64,000 bases of DNA from a bacterium (GCA_024742755.1 JANSXW010000016.1:1-64000), one strand, 5' to 3'; counted from the first letter of the stretch, positions 35,083 to 45,586 are shown. A program made the numbers and translations. Notes: generated from the sequence alone by a model not told the origin.

Positions 35083-35192
35083 AAGTGGTTTGCCACAGCA
35101 AACCTACTCAATGTCAGCATTTACGCTGGAAAGTGGCTTGCGCCTGCACTGACAAGCTACGCTTCGTCACGGGCCGATGTCGCAAACCACTT
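35083..35192 (+). repeat. About 110-bp palindromic element, family 3, copy 1
   Basis: The ends are inverted repeats (AAGTGGTTTGCCAC with GTCGCAAACCACTT, one mismatch). A related copy lies on the opposite strand at 63054-63154. They share the left TGGTTTG end, an AAACCT block and the exact 12-mer GTCAGCATTTAC, with shifts elsewhere. No ORF inside. Confidence 0.6.
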
Positions 35193-35334
35193 CGTATTGC
35201 GTATAAAGTCGTAAAATTAGCAGCGTTTCGTTGGGCCGGGCAGCAAAACTAGCCAATAGACTACAAAACGGGCTTTTTTACCTCCTTAAAACGACTAAAA
35301 GAACAGCTGTCTTTTCTGTTCAGTTTAGAAATTT

Positions 35335-35342
35335 TATTTTTG
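35335..35342 (+). promoter_or_regulatory. Possible -7 promoter element of the metalloprotease gene
   Basis: TATTTTTG matches TAnnTTTG exactly, 178 nt ahead of the ATG at 35521. At the -33 distance there is TTTT rather than TTTG, so the call is weak. Confidence 0.4.
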
Positions 35343-35520
35343 TGGTCAGTTCGATTTCCAAACGCCATTACCCCACAACCACTGGACCGACACTTTTTCG
35401 CTTCAAGATTTGTCTTGGGGCTTATCTCTATTGGCGAACAGCCTGCGTGCAATCTCATTCGCCAATAATCCAAAATCCGGATATCCTAACCAAACCCAGT
35501 TTGCAAAAACACAAAGAATA

Positions 35521-38500
35521 ATGCAAAAACATCTACTGATTCTCCTGTTTCTTTCCCTTGCAGCACAGGTGTCATACGGGCAAACTCCCTTCGTCCTGGA
35601 GTCACTGAATGATTTGCCGTCTGAAATGCTTGATGAGCAGTTTTCTGAATACCAACTAACCAAAGCTCCGGTACAGGCCCTGCACAAAACCCTGCAGCGT
35701 GCCGGGAGTGCGGAAGTGCAGTTGTCCCTGCAGCTGGGCTCCCTGCAGCCGTTTGAGCTGCAATTGGCCGCTCACGACTTGCGGGCACCGGATTATCAGC
35801 TGGTCCTTGGGGACTCAACGGGCAGGCGGGTACTGCCCAGGTCTGCCAACAAAACTTTCCGGGGCCATGCTGCCGGAACACCGACGGGCCAGGTCCGCCT
35901 GACTGTAGATCAGAATTTTCTATACGGCTTCATTGAGCACCGTGCAAAAACCTACTTTATTGAACCGGCCTGGTACCTGGACCCCTCACTCCCGGAGGGC
36001 ACTTACGTGTGGTATGAAGCAGAGGCGGTAAAAGCCCCGGAAACGCCGCATACCTGTGGGGCGGATCACGACCACGGCTTTAAGCCGGGCCCTGCACCGG
36101 GCCTCAGCCGTCAGGTGATGCAGTGCTACGCCGTAGGGATGGGGCTGGCTGCCGATTTTCAGCTCTTCAATGCCCTCGGGTCAGAAACGGCAGTAGAGAA
36201 CTTCATGCTGGGCGTCCTCAATAATGTAGGGACCAACTACGATGATGAATTCTCCAATCAGATCGAGTTCGTAGTCAATGGTACTTTTATCTCGACTTGT
36301 TCCGGGTGTGACCCCTGGACGGGCTCCAATGAAGCTTCTACCGTACTCAATAGCTTTACCAACTGGGGCAACGGCGGTGGCTTTGGCTTCAACCACAGCC
36401 TGGCTACACTCTGGACCGACCGCAACTTCAACGGCTCAACGATCGGCATAGCCTGGGTAGGCGGGCTTTGTACCTCAAATCGCTACAACGCCTGTGAGCG
36501 CTTCTCCTCGAATGCTGCGCTGCTGCGGGTCCTGCAGGCACATGAAATCGGGCACAACTTTAATGCCTTTCACGATGGCAGTGGCTCTAATACCATTATG
36601 GCTCCTTCCGTTAATTCCAGCAACAACTGGTCAACGACTTCCACGAACGTCATCAGCAACTATATCAATGCGCAGGCTGGTATACCCGGCTGCTTTGGCC
36701 CCTGTGGCTCGCCTCTCGCACCACCGGTAGCCGAAATTGGCACACCAGTAGAGGAAGCCTGTCCGGGCAGTTATATTCAGTTTCTGGATGAATCGCAAAA
36801 TAGCCCGACTTCCTGGTCATGGTCCTTTACAGGGGGAGTACCTAATGCTTCCAATCAGCAGCACCCTGTTGTTTTTTATCCCAATCCCGGAATTTACACC
36901 GCTACGCTTACCGCTACCAATAGCGCCGGTTCTTCCTTTGCCGTATCCAATACCATCATCGTGCAGGAAGGCAATACCAAATACCTGTTTTACGACGCTA
37001 TGGAAGGCAACCTGAACAACTGGACGGTTCAGAACCCGGATAACAGCACGACCTGGGTCATTACCAATGTGGGGGGGACGGCATCCGGGCAGCAGGCGGC
37101 CTACATGAATAACTACAATTACGATGCCGAGGGCCAGAAAGACGCCCTGATTACGCCAATTCTAAACTTCTCGCAGGAAGCAGGGATGCGCCTCAAAATA
37201 GACTATGCCTATCAGCGGTACAGCCTTGCGCTGAGGGACGAGTTGCGCATTTTGGTCTCCACCAATGGGGGCAATACCTACCCTGATGAAATCTTCTTCG
37301 GTGAAGAAGATGGCAGTGGCAACTTCGCGACGACTCCGGATGGGACGGATTTGTTCAACCCGAGTATACCGGCCGATTGGTGCTACGCCGGCAACTTCGG
37401 AGCCGATTGCCTCAACATCGATTTGTCTGCCTACGCCGGCGAGCCGGAGGTCCGGATCAAAATAGAAAACACCAACGGTTTCGGCAACAACCTCTACATT
37501 GATAATGTACAGATTACCTCTAACTGCTTTGTATTGCAGCCGCCCGTTGCGGCTTTCGCTGCCGATGTGGAGTCCGGCTGTGCGCCGCTGACCGTTCAGT
37601 ACACCGACTTCAGCCTGGGTGAGGTGGACGTCTGGGAGTGGTCCTTCCCCGGTGGGGTGCCTTCTACTTCCAACGCACAAAACCCAACGGTCGAATACCC
37701 TTTGCCGGGGGAGTACCCGGTGATGCTAACCGTTTCCAATGCCGCTGGCAGCAATACCACCTCTCTTAATACCAATATTGAGGTACTGGGGCCACCGGAG
37801 CCGTTTTTCCTGTACGATATTGACAGCTTTACGGTAGCCTTTGGGAACCTGACCGACAACTACACCGGTGTCAAATGGGTGTTTGGGGATGGCAATGAAA
37901 CCGAAGTGGATTCTCCCACACATACCTACGAAGAGCCGGGGACCTATACCGTTAGCCTGTCCGCCCAGAATGAATGCGGTATGGCAGAATACACCGAAGA
38001 GATCACAATCGTGCCGCCTCCCACTGCCGCCTTCCAAAGCGAGTCGCTCTCGGGTTGCGCCCCTGTTTTGATGCAATTTATCAATACCAGCTCCTTTGGG
38101 GAAACCTTTCAGTGGACCTTCGAAAATGGCAATCCGGCGACATCGACCGACCCGGACCCCATCTGTAGTTTTGCCACTTCCGGGACTTATGAAGTGACAT
38201 TAATTGCATCTAATGGCGTCGGTACGGACACGCTTACGCAAATGATCACGGTCTCCGGGGCGCCTCAAAGCAGTTTTTTTGCGGATTACACGCCGGGGAC
38301 CTTTACCGTTTCCTTCCAGAATACTTCACTGGACGCTTTTTCCTTTGAGTGGGATTTTGGAGATGGCGCCCCGGTCAGCACAGACTATTATCCGACACAC
38401 ACCTACGATACCACCGGCATTTACACCGTTACCCTGATTGCCACCAACGAATGCGGCAGTGATACCGCCATTCAGGAAGTAGCAATTGTGCTGCCGCCTG

Positions 38501-41500
38501 TCGCGGGGTTCTCCCTTGCGCAGGATACGGCCTGTGCGCCTTACACCGTGCAACCGGCAAATAACACTGAAGGCATCGTGGAAAACTGGCTTTGGATCGC
38601 TGCCGGTGCAGATCCGGATACCGCAACAGTGCCCAATCCTACCTTTACCTTTGATGCCCCGGGCACTTATGACATCGTGCTGCAGGCAACTAATGCCGCC
38701 GGGAGTAGCCTGGATACCGCTACTGTCGTGATCGGAGGGCCGCCCAACAGTGCATTTGCATTAATGGGCACCCTGGGCTCCCCGCAAATATCCACGGTCA
38801 ACAACAGCGTAAATGCGGATACCTACTTCTGGTCATTCGGCGATGGAAGTACCTCCGGTGAAACCGCGCCTGCACATACCTATGCCGGGGACGGCGACTA
38901 CATCGTTACGCTCATCACTGAAAATACCTGTGGGGCCGACACGCTGGAACAAACGATATCCATTGTGACCCCGCCAATGGCAGCGATTGCCAATGCCGAC
39001 ACTTCAGGCTGCTCGGTTTTCGTCCTCGCACCTGAGTTTGCCGGAGCCTCCAATTACGACAACATCACCTGGTCTGCTCCCGGCAGTGTGGAGCTTACTG
39101 CGGATACGGCAGCCCCTACCTTTACCTACGAGACAGCCGGGCAGTACGACCTGATGGTGATGGTGAGCAATGCGGCAGGCAGCAGCACGGATACCCTGTC
39201 CGTAACCGTGATTGATGCCCCGGTTGCAGATTTTGAGCTGGCTTACACTACAGGTACGGACAGTATCGTCCTGACGAGCCTGAGCACAGGAGCGGATTCC
39301 CTGCAATGGGACTTTGGTGATGGCGAAACGAGCACCGCAACCAACCCTACGCACCAATATAGCGCAGACGGTCCCTACACCGTTCAGCTAATCGTTTGGA
39401 ATGCCTGTGGTACCGATACCCTGGAGCAGGCAGTTGACATTCTTACCCCACCAGCCGCAGGCTTTTCGCTGGATGCCAGTTCAGGATGTGCACCCTTTGC
39501 CGTACAAATTTCGCCCGCTAACCCGGAGGCAGATTACAATTATGTCTATACCGCAAACGGGGCTCAGCCATCCGTTGCTTCGGTGCCTGATCCTACTTTC
39601 ACTTACGGTAGCCCGGGCACGTATCAAATTATTCAAAAAGTCACGAATGCAGCAGGCAGCAGCACAGACACGCTTCAGGTGGTCGTGGGCGCTTCGCCCG
39701 ATGCAGCCTTCGAAGCCAATGTGGCGCTGGGCAGCCTTAGCCTTGACTTAATGAACGAAAGCGAAGATGCGGACGGCTTTACCTGGCATTTCGGTGATGG
39801 CAACAGCAGCACGGAAACCGAACCCGGCCATACCTACGCCACCGATGGCGAATATACCATCCTGCTGATTGCCAATAGTGCCTGCGGGGCCGACACCGCT
39901 CAGCAAACCGTCAATGTGGTAACGGCTCCCACGGCTGGATTGGAGGTAAATGCCACGAATGGCTGTGCGCCCTTCACGGTAAGCCTGAGCAATACAGCAA
40001 GCACCAATGCCACTGGCTTCAGCTACTCTGCGCCCGGTGCCACCCCCGCGCAGTCCACGGACGCTGAGCCCACCTTTACCTACGATGCCCCTGGCACTTA
40101 TCAGATTGTTCAGACTGTGAGCAACGCCGCAGGCAGCAGTGCCGACACCCTGCAGGTAATGGTAAGCGGTACACCGGTGGCAGACTTTGAAGCCAATACC
40201 ACATTAGGCAGCCTTGAGCTGACCCTTGCAGACAACAGTTCAGATGCCGCTGCCTACCTTTGGAGCTTCGGCGATGGCAATGAAAGCACCGCATCCAATC
40301 CGGCGCATGCTTATGCCGAAGATGGGGTATACACTGTGCAGCTGATCGTAAGCAACGAATGCGGCAGTGACACCACCACTCAGGAAGTAGAAGTGGTGAC
40401 GGCTCCGACCGCCGGCTTTACGACTGAGCTGACAGAAGGCTGTGCGCCCTTCACGCTTACGCTAAATCATACCGCGTCTGCAAATGCCACGGCCTTCACG
40501 TATACGGCTACCGGAGCGGTGCCGCCGGTTTCGTCGGACCCAAATCCGACTTTCACCTTCCCTGTGGCAGGGCAGTATACCGTCATACAAACCGTGAGCA
40601 ATGCCGCCGGAAGCAGCTCGGATACCCTAACCATTTCAGTAGGTGATGTGCCAGATGCTGAATTTGAAGGCGTAGTCACGCTGGGGACCACACTGCTGGA
40701 GTTGACCAACCCTACGCTCGGCGCTACCAATTTCGCCTGGGACTTCGGTGATGGCAATACAAGCACAGCGTCCGCACCTTCCCACACCTACACCGCAGAC
40801 GGCACCTATCAGGTCACGCTGATTGCCTCCAATGCCTGTGGGGCAGATACGGTGGCGCAGTCCTTTACGGTGATTACCCCGCCGGCCGCTGCGATTGATC
40901 TCGATATGGTCAGTGGCTGCCTGCCATTTGCCATCAATCCGGTTAGTGTGGCTTCCGCCAATGCCGAAGCATTGCTTTGGACAGCGCCGGGAGCGGCTCC
41001 GGAAACGGCAACGGGCATGATGCCGGCCTTTACGTACACCGAAGCAGGCACCTATACTATTTATCTGGAAGCCAGCAACGCTGCCGGTGTCAGTATAGAT
41101 TCCACTACCATTGAGGTACTGGGGCTGCCAAATCCGGCATTTTCAGCAGATGTGGAAGGCTTTACCATCAATTTGGCGAATGCCTCCACCTCAGCCCTGA
41201 CCTTTGCCTGGGCATTCGGGGATGGGAATAGCAGCGACGCAGCCAACCCTACGCATACGTACGAGTCTCCCGGAGACTATGACATAACCCTGACTGCTTC
41301 CAATGAATGCGGGCAGGCCGATACCACCCTATCCGTCAGCATTGTACTGCCACCACCCACTGCTGGTTTTGAAGTGGAAAGTACCAGTGGATGTGTGCCG
41401 TTTGAAGTCGCCTTTACCAATACCTCGCAGTTCGGCACTGGTTTTGAGTGGTCCTTCCCCGGTGGCACTCCCGTAACGGCTACCACCGCCAATCCAGTAG

Positions 41501-42594
41501 TGGTGTATGAAACGCCCGGTGTTTACAGTGCTACCCTGATTGTCAGTAATGCTTCCGGGGCAGATACGATTGAGCTTCCTGATCTGATTACGGTAGGCGC
41601 AGGGCCTCAGGCCGCTTTTGACTTCAGCATAGATCAGGCTACGGTGAGCTTTGCGAATACCGCTATTAATGCGGACGCCTTCCTTTGGTTGTTTGGCGAT
41701 GGCAGCACAAGTACCGATGTGAATCCGGTGCACGACTACGGTATGGCCGGAGCCTTTGACGTGACGCTAATCGCCGAAAATGTCTGTGGGGCGGACACCC
41801 TGCAGCAAACCATTGAAATTGAAGGGCAGGCGCCGGACGCTATGATCAGCTTCGGCAATACTGCAGGGGCCTGCGCACCGCTGACGCTTGAGCTGCTCGC
41901 TTCCAGTTCGGAAGGTGCGCCCGCCGACAGCTGGCAGTGGGTATTGCCCGGAGGCACACCGGAGGCTGCCACCGGAGATGCCGTTTCCGTAACCTACGAT
42001 GAGGCCGGTACCTACAGCATCACCTTGATTGGAACCAATGCCTTTGGCGCAGATACGCTTACCCTCACCGATACGCTTCAGCTTGACGAGGCACCCGTAG
42101 CTGATTTCAGTTATGAAACGGAGGAAGGAGACGTTACTTTCACCAATACTTCCACCGGTACGAACCTGTTCTTCCTGTGGGATTTTGGTGATGGCAACAC
42201 AAGTACGGCTGCCAGCCCCAATCATAGTTATGCGGAGACCGGGCAGTACAATGTAACGCTGACCATTGGAAACAGCTGTGATACCCTCACAGTGAGTCAG
42301 GTACTGAATATCATGGTTTCATCCACCGGGGACTGGACAGGCCTCTCCGCTTTTGAAGTCTTCCCAAACCCCAACCGTGGCTTGTTTACAGTGGAAGTAA
42401 CAGCGGCACCGGCTGAAGCGATCCAATGCCAGCTCTACAACCTCATGGGGCAGCAGCTGAGAGCCTACAAGGCTAATTTCCAGTCGGGTTATTGGCAACA
42501 AAGCATAGATGGAATGGCACTGCCTGCGGGTATCTACCTGCTTGAGCTGCGCATTGGGCAGCAACGGGCTTACCGCAGGGTGGTGGTAGAATAG
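35521..42594 (+). CDS. Secreted metzincin metalloprotease with 21 PKD modules and a T9SS sorting domain
   Basis: A 2357-residue protein. Signal peptide to about residue 20 (VSYGQ). A propeptide-like region ends near HTCGADHDHG, whose Cys179 could act as a cysteine switch. The catalytic core has HEIGHNFNAFH (His341, Glu342, His345, His351) and a Met-turn IMAPS, typical of M12B-type metzincins. Then one PKD module, a choice-of-anchor-J-like domain (about 487-665), and 20 more PKD modules that alternate between a GCAPF...NAAGSS type and a WxFGDG...ECGSDT type. The C-terminal 80 residues (FEVFPNPNRGLFTVEV onward) are a T9SS sorting domain. It is probably a surface-bound or released protease for large polymers. 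The start at 35521 is chosen for the signal peptide. Confidence 0.9.
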   Translation: MQKHLLILLFLSLAAQVSYGQTPFVLESLNDLPSEMLDEQFSEYQLTKAPVQALHKTLQRAGSAEVQLSLQLGSLQPFELQLAAHDLRAPDYQLVLGDSTGRRVLPRSANKTFRGHAAGTPTGQVRLTVDQNFLYGFIEHRAKTYFIEPAWYLDPSLPEGTYVWYEAEAVKAPETPHTCGADHDHGFKPGPAPGLSRQVMQCYAVGMGLAADFQLFNALGSETAVENFMLGVLNNVGTNYDDEFSNQIEFVVNGTFISTCSGCDPWTGSNEASTVLNSFTNWGNGGGFGFNHSLATLWTDRNFNGSTIGIAWVGGLCTSNRYNACERFSSNAALLRVLQAHEIGHNFNAFHDGSGSNTIMAPSVNSSNNWSTTSTNVISNYINAQAGIPGCFGPCGSPLAPPVAEIGTPVEEACPGSYIQFLDESQNSPTSWSWSFTGGVPNASNQQHPVVFYPNPGIYTATLTATNSAGSSFAVSNTIIVQEGNTKYLFYDAMEGNLNNWTVQNPDNSTTWVITNVGGTASGQQAAYMNNYNYDAEGQKDALITPILNFSQEAGMRLKIDYAYQRYSLALRDELRILVSTNGGNTYPDEIFFGEEDGSGNFATTPDGTDLFNPSIPADWCYAGNFGADCLNIDLSAYAGEPEVRIKIENTNGFGNNLYIDNVQITSNCFVLQPPVAAFAADVESGCAPLTVQYTDFSLGEVDVWEWSFPGGVPSTSNAQNPTVEYPLPGEYPVMLTVSNAAGSNTTSLNTNIEVLGPPEPFFLYDIDSFTVAFGNLTDNYTGVKWVFGDGNETEVDSPTHTYEEPGTYTVSLSAQNECGMAEYTEEITIVPPPTAAFQSESLSGCAPVLMQFINTSSFGETFQWTFENGNPATSTDPDPICSFATSGTYEVTLIASNGVGTDTLTQMITVSGAPQSSFFADYTPGTFTVSFQNTSLDAFSFEWDFGDGAPVSTDYYPTHTYDTTGIYTVTLIATNECGSDTAIQEVAIVLPPVAGFSLAQDTACAPYTVQPANNTEGIVENWLWIAAGADPDTATVPNPTFTFDAPGTYDIVLQATNAAGSSLDTATVVIGGPPNSAFALMGTLGSPQISTVNNSVNADTYFWSFGDGSTSGETAPAHTYAGDGDYIVTLITENTCGADTLEQTISIVTPPMAAIANADTSGCSVFVLAPEFAGASNYDNITWSAPGSVELTADTAAPTFTYETAGQYDLMVMVSNAAGSSTDTLSVTVIDAPVADFELAYTTGTDSIVLTSLSTGADSLQWDFGDGETSTATNPTHQYSADGPYTVQLIVWNACGTDTLEQAVDILTPPAAGFSLDASSGCAPFAVQISPANPEADYNYVYTANGAQPSVASVPDPTFTYGSPGTYQIIQKVTNAAGSSTDTLQVVVGASPDAAFEANVALGSLSLDLMNESEDADGFTWHFGDGNSSTETEPGHTYATDGEYTILLIANSACGADTAQQTVNVVTAPTAGLEVNATNGCAPFTVSLSNTASTNATGFSYSAPGATPAQSTDAEPTFTYDAPGTYQIVQTVSNAAGSSADTLQVMVSGTPVADFEANTTLGSLELTLADNSSDAAAYLWSFGDGNESTASNPAHAYAEDGVYTVQLIVSNECGSDTTTQEVEVVTAPTAGFTTELTEGCAPFTLTLNHTASANATAFTYTATGAVPPVSSDPNPTFTFPVAGQYTVIQTVSNAAGSSSDTLTISVGDVPDAEFEGVVTLGTTLLELTNPTLGATNFAWDFGDGNTSTASAPSHTYTADGTYQVTLIASNACGADTVAQSFTVITPPAAAIDLDMVSGCLPFAINPVSVASANAEALLWTAPGAAPETATGMMPAFTYTEAGTYTIYLEASNAAGVSIDSTTIEVLGLPNPAFSADVEGFTINLANASTSALTFAWAFGDGNSSDAANPTHTYESPGDYDITLTASNECGQADTTLSVSIVLPPPTAGFEVESTSGCVPFEVAFTNTSQFGTGFEWSFPGGTPVTATTANPVVVYETPGVYSATLIVSNASGADTIELPDLITVGAGPQAAFDFSIDQATVSFANTAINADAFLWLFGDGSTSTDVNPVHDYGMAGAFDVTLIAENVCGADTLQQTIEIEGQAPDAMISFGNTAGACAPLTLELLASSSEGAPADSWQWVLPGGTPEAATGDAVSVTYDEAGTYSITLIGTNAFGADTLTLTDTLQLDEAPVADFSYETEEGDVTFTNTSTGTNLFFLWDFGDGNTSTAASPNHSYAETGQYNVTLTIGNSCDTLTVSQVLNIMVSSTGDWTGLSAFEVFPNPNRGLFTVEVTAAPAEAIQCQLYNLMGQQLRAYKANFQSGYWQQSIDGMALPAGIYLLELRIGQQRAYRRVVVE

Positions 42595-42623
42595 CCTGTT
42601 TACGCTCGTTGAAAAGCCCATCG

Positions 42624-42666
42624 AGAAAGCTGTTTCCGGTAAATGCCGGGAGCAGCTTTCTTTTTA
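42624..42666 (+). terminator. Terminator after the metalloprotease gene
   Basis: AGAAAGCTG at 42624-42632 pairs with CAGCTTTCT at 42653-42661, with an inner CCGG/CCGG stem, followed by TTTTTA. Confidence 0.85.
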
Positions 42667-42995
42667 TAGCTCATTTTGAAAAGCCTCTTCACTGTTTTGC
42701 TGTGCGGTCTTTAGCCCATTTGTTCTGTGGCTAAAGATTTATCCCCTGAAATAAATGATATTATGTAAAATAGTTTGCATAAATAAAGTTCGTTTTTATA
42801 TTTGCTTTTAAGAAAGCGCAAATCGTACATCTTTTCCATCATCCGATTTTACCGACTGAACACTAAGCGGCGTGCAGCCAGACTGCATATTTAACATATT
42901 CTTCCCCCCATCGAACGAAGACATTTTGATGCTATCTAAAGTCGGGAGCGGCTTTTAGATAAGCTCGTTTATTCTCTTAACAAACCTATGTAACA
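42667..42995. other. AT-rich upstream region of the T9SS protein gene
   Basis: Contains the promoter at 42774-42804 and then a long leader of about 185 nt. No gene or further structure is seen. Confidence 0.5.
42774..42804 (+). promoter_or_regulatory. Full Bacteroidota promoter (TTTG, 19 nt, TAnnTTTG)
   Basis: TTTG at 42774-42777 and TATATTTG at 42797-42804 are separated by 19 nt, an exact fit to the consensus. Transcription would start near 42811, leaving a leader of about 185 nt before the ATG at 42996. Confidence 0.8.
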
Positions 42996-45383
42996 ATGAA
43001 GCATGTTTACTATCCCAAACAGGCTCCGGTATGGAGTTTGGTATTATTATTAGTTGGCTTTGGGTTGCCCAATCTTCATGGGCAATGCGCCTTTGATTTT
43101 TCCCCCTTTTTATCCAGCTCTGCTCCTACCTCCCCCGGAGTGACAACGACGCTAACATCCTGTCTTTTTGGTGGCGAACACCGTCCGGTCACCAATATGC
43201 AAGCCGGTAGCACTTACCGCTTCGAGACCTGTGGAGATTCGGATTTTGACACTCAGATCACCATCTTTAATGAGACTGGAACCACAGCATTGGCTTTCAA
43301 TGATGACTTCTGCGGTCTTCAGTCCAGTGTGGAATTTACGCCCATTACCAGCGGTACCTATCTGGTACAGGTGAATGAGTTTGACTGTGCTTCCAATTCT
43401 ACCTGTATGACGCTTAGAGCCACTTTGTTATCAGCTGACTGCAATGAAAACGAAGTCGTCGTAGACATGTTTGACTCCTTCGGCGATGGCTGGAATGGCA
43501 ACAACCTGGATATTCTGGATGAAAACAATAGTGTGGTAGGGACTGCTACGATTGCCTCGGGGTCTTCTGGCACAGAAATCTTCTGTCTGCCTGATGGTTG
43601 CTACACTGTTGAAGTGGATGGAGGCAGTTTTCAAAGTGAAGTAAGCTGGGAGATTTCCGTTAATGGTACTCCGGCGCTTTCTGGCGGTGCCCCAGCGTCT
43701 GGTTTGGAGTTGGCCATTAATTCTACCTGTGGTGGTCCCCCGCCGGTGTCTTGCAATGACAATGCTTTTACGCTTGTCCTTAACCTTGACAATTTCGCAG
43801 ATGAAACGGCCTGGGAAGTAAGGGACGAAAATAATAACGTGGTGGCTTCTGCTACATATAGTTCATCAGATGATGGTGATACAGTCACGGAGCCAATTTG
43901 CCTGCCCGATGGCTGCTATGAGCTCTTCATCACCGACGATTTCGGAGATGGTATCTTTGGTACCGGCGATTTCGTGTTTTTAGATGGGCAGGGGAATACC
44001 GTAGCCTCTGGCGAAGTTAGTTTATCCGGCGGACTGCAAGCCAGTTTTGATGCCGGTAGTGGTTGTGCGCCTCCTACTCCTGAAAATACGACCTGCGCCA
44101 ATGCCGAGCCTGCAACTTTGGGTGTGAATGAAACGGAAACGGTCAATGTAGGCGATGGTGCAGAAAATGGTTGTTCCTTTCCAATCAGTAGCGGAAGTGC
44201 AGACCACGCCCGCTGGTTCACCTTCACGCCTGTGCAAAACGGTGAATACACTATAGGTTCTTCAGGATTCACAAGCGCAGACACCCGTCTCTCCATTTAT
44301 ACCGGCAACTGTGGCAGCCTTAGCTGCTTTGCCAGCAACGATGATATCAACGGGTTGGCAGACCAAGCCTCGGAAGTGACCACTTGCCTTCAGGCAGGCG
44401 TAACTTACTATATCGAGTGGGATGACCGCTGGTCTATTGCTTCTTTTGACTGGAGTATTTCCTACAACGGCATAGGTGATTGTGGTACTGGTGGAGACCT
44501 GCCTGCACCGTGGACAGCCAATGACGTTGGAAGTGGTGCCAATGATTTTGGTTTTGACAATGGTGCTTTCACTGTAGTTAGTGGGGGCAGCAACGGCTAC
44601 AGCAACAGCAATGATAACACTGCTTTTGCCAGCCAGACCATCTGTGGCAACGGCTCAATTACCGTCAAGATCGAATCTGTTTCCGGTAGCGGCTTCGCTG
44701 GGGTAGCCCTTCGCGAAAGCACGGCTCCCGGTGCAAAGCAGGCAATGATCCTGACCAACCTGAACAGCTTAGTGCCATGGGTGACCCGTACTGCAAATAA
44801 CGCACCCAATAACTTCACGCCGCACTGGCGGGCGCACACTTTCTGGTTGAAGCTGGAGCGCATCGGCAACTACATCCGGGGCTATGCGAGTACGACTGGT
44901 AACAGCTTCTCGCTGGTTGCACAGACTTACCTGCCAATGGACGCCTGTGTGGAGATAGGAATGATCACTGCAAATACAGGCGGCGGCCAGACGATTGCGA
45001 CCTTTAGCAATGTAACCGTTGAGGGTGGTGCGCAGCTGTTGGTCGCTGATGAAACGGCCACCCATGCAGAAACAGACCGTGAAAAATCTGCGGCATCTGG
45101 TGAATTGCGCGGCTTTGAACAGCCTGCTGCCATCGAGGCTGCACGCTTGTTCCCGAACCCGGCAACTGACCGTATTACGATTGACCTGCCGGCTACGCAG
45201 CCGATGGAAGCCACCCTTGTCCTGCGCAATCAACTGGGGCAGGTGCTGCAATCGCGTCAGGTAGAAGCGGGGCTATTCCGAACCGATTGGGACGTAAGCC
45301 AGCTCTCCGGAGGGGTTTACTATATGGAAGTCCGGTATGAAGGGCAGCAGCCTCAGGTACTACGCTTTGTAAAAACACATTAG
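42996..45383 (+). CDS. Multidomain T9SS-secreted protein
   Basis: A 795-residue secreted protein. Signal peptide to about residue 29 (NLHGQ). A PPC-like beta domain (about 40-147) is followed by two related modules around FDSFGDGWNGN and FGDGIFGTGD, whose Asp/Gly loops look Ca2+-binding. A second PPC-like domain covers about 365-500, and a DUF1349-like concanavalin fold (AGVALRES then KLERIGNYIRGYAS) about 510-690. The sorting domain is the last 80 residues (RLFPNPATDRITIDLP). It is likely a surface adhesin or carbohydrate-binding protein. Transcribed from the strong promoter at 42774-42804. Confidence 0.82.
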   Translation: MKHVYYPKQAPVWSLVLLLVGFGLPNLHGQCAFDFSPFLSSSAPTSPGVTTTLTSCLFGGEHRPVTNMQAGSTYRFETCGDSDFDTQITIFNETGTTALAFNDDFCGLQSSVEFTPITSGTYLVQVNEFDCASNSTCMTLRATLLSADCNENEVVVDMFDSFGDGWNGNNLDILDENNSVVGTATIASGSSGTEIFCLPDGCYTVEVDGGSFQSEVSWEISVNGTPALSGGAPASGLELAINSTCGGPPPVSCNDNAFTLVLNLDNFADETAWEVRDENNNVVASATYSSSDDGDTVTEPICLPDGCYELFITDDFGDGIFGTGDFVFLDGQGNTVASGEVSLSGGLQASFDAGSGCAPPTPENTTCANAEPATLGVNETETVNVGDGAENGCSFPISSGSADHARWFTFTPVQNGEYTIGSSGFTSADTRLSIYTGNCGSLSCFASNDDINGLADQASEVTTCLQAGVTYYIEWDDRWSIASFDWSISYNGIGDCGTGGDLPAPWTANDVGSGANDFGFDNGAFTVVSGGSNGYSNSNDNTAFASQTICGNGSITVKIESVSGSGFAGVALRESTAPGAKQAMILTNLNSLVPWVTRTANNAPNNFTPHWRAHTFWLKLERIGNYIRGYASTTGNSFSLVAQTYLPMDACVEIGMITANTGGGQTIATFSNVTVEGGAQLLVADETATHAETDREKSAASGELRGFEQPAAIEAARLFPNPATDRITIDLPATQPMEATLVLRNQLGQVLQSRQVEAGLFRTDWDVSQLSGGVYYMEVRYEGQQPQVLRFVKTH

Positions 45384-45412
45384 AAGCTAGCTGGCTGTGT
45401 AGTTTGGTAAAG

Positions 45413-45452
45413 AAGCCCTCTGATCGTGCAATACGGTCAGGGGGCTTTTTAT
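45413..45452 (+). terminator. Terminator after the T9SS protein gene
   Basis: AAGCCCTCTGA pairs with TCAGGGGGCTT (45413-45423 with 45437-45447), followed by TTTATT. Confidence 0.8.
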
Positions 45453-45586
45453 TGGTGGCTGCCAACCCTTCCTGCACAGGAATCGTCATTTACGGTGTTA
45501 AGGTTTTCTGAATGCCGCAGCGAATCACAAACTCATGCGTTCTGAAAACAGACTAAAACCAAAATAACACCACACACCCGACTACA

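Larger units (their letters stand above)
35007..35520. other. 514-nt intergenic region between divergent genes
   Basis: Contains the palindromic element at 35083-35192 and a possible promoter at 35335-35342. An in-frame extension of the protease gene back to 35410 lacks signal-peptide character and is not taken as coding. Nothing else is recognised. Confidence 0.5.
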
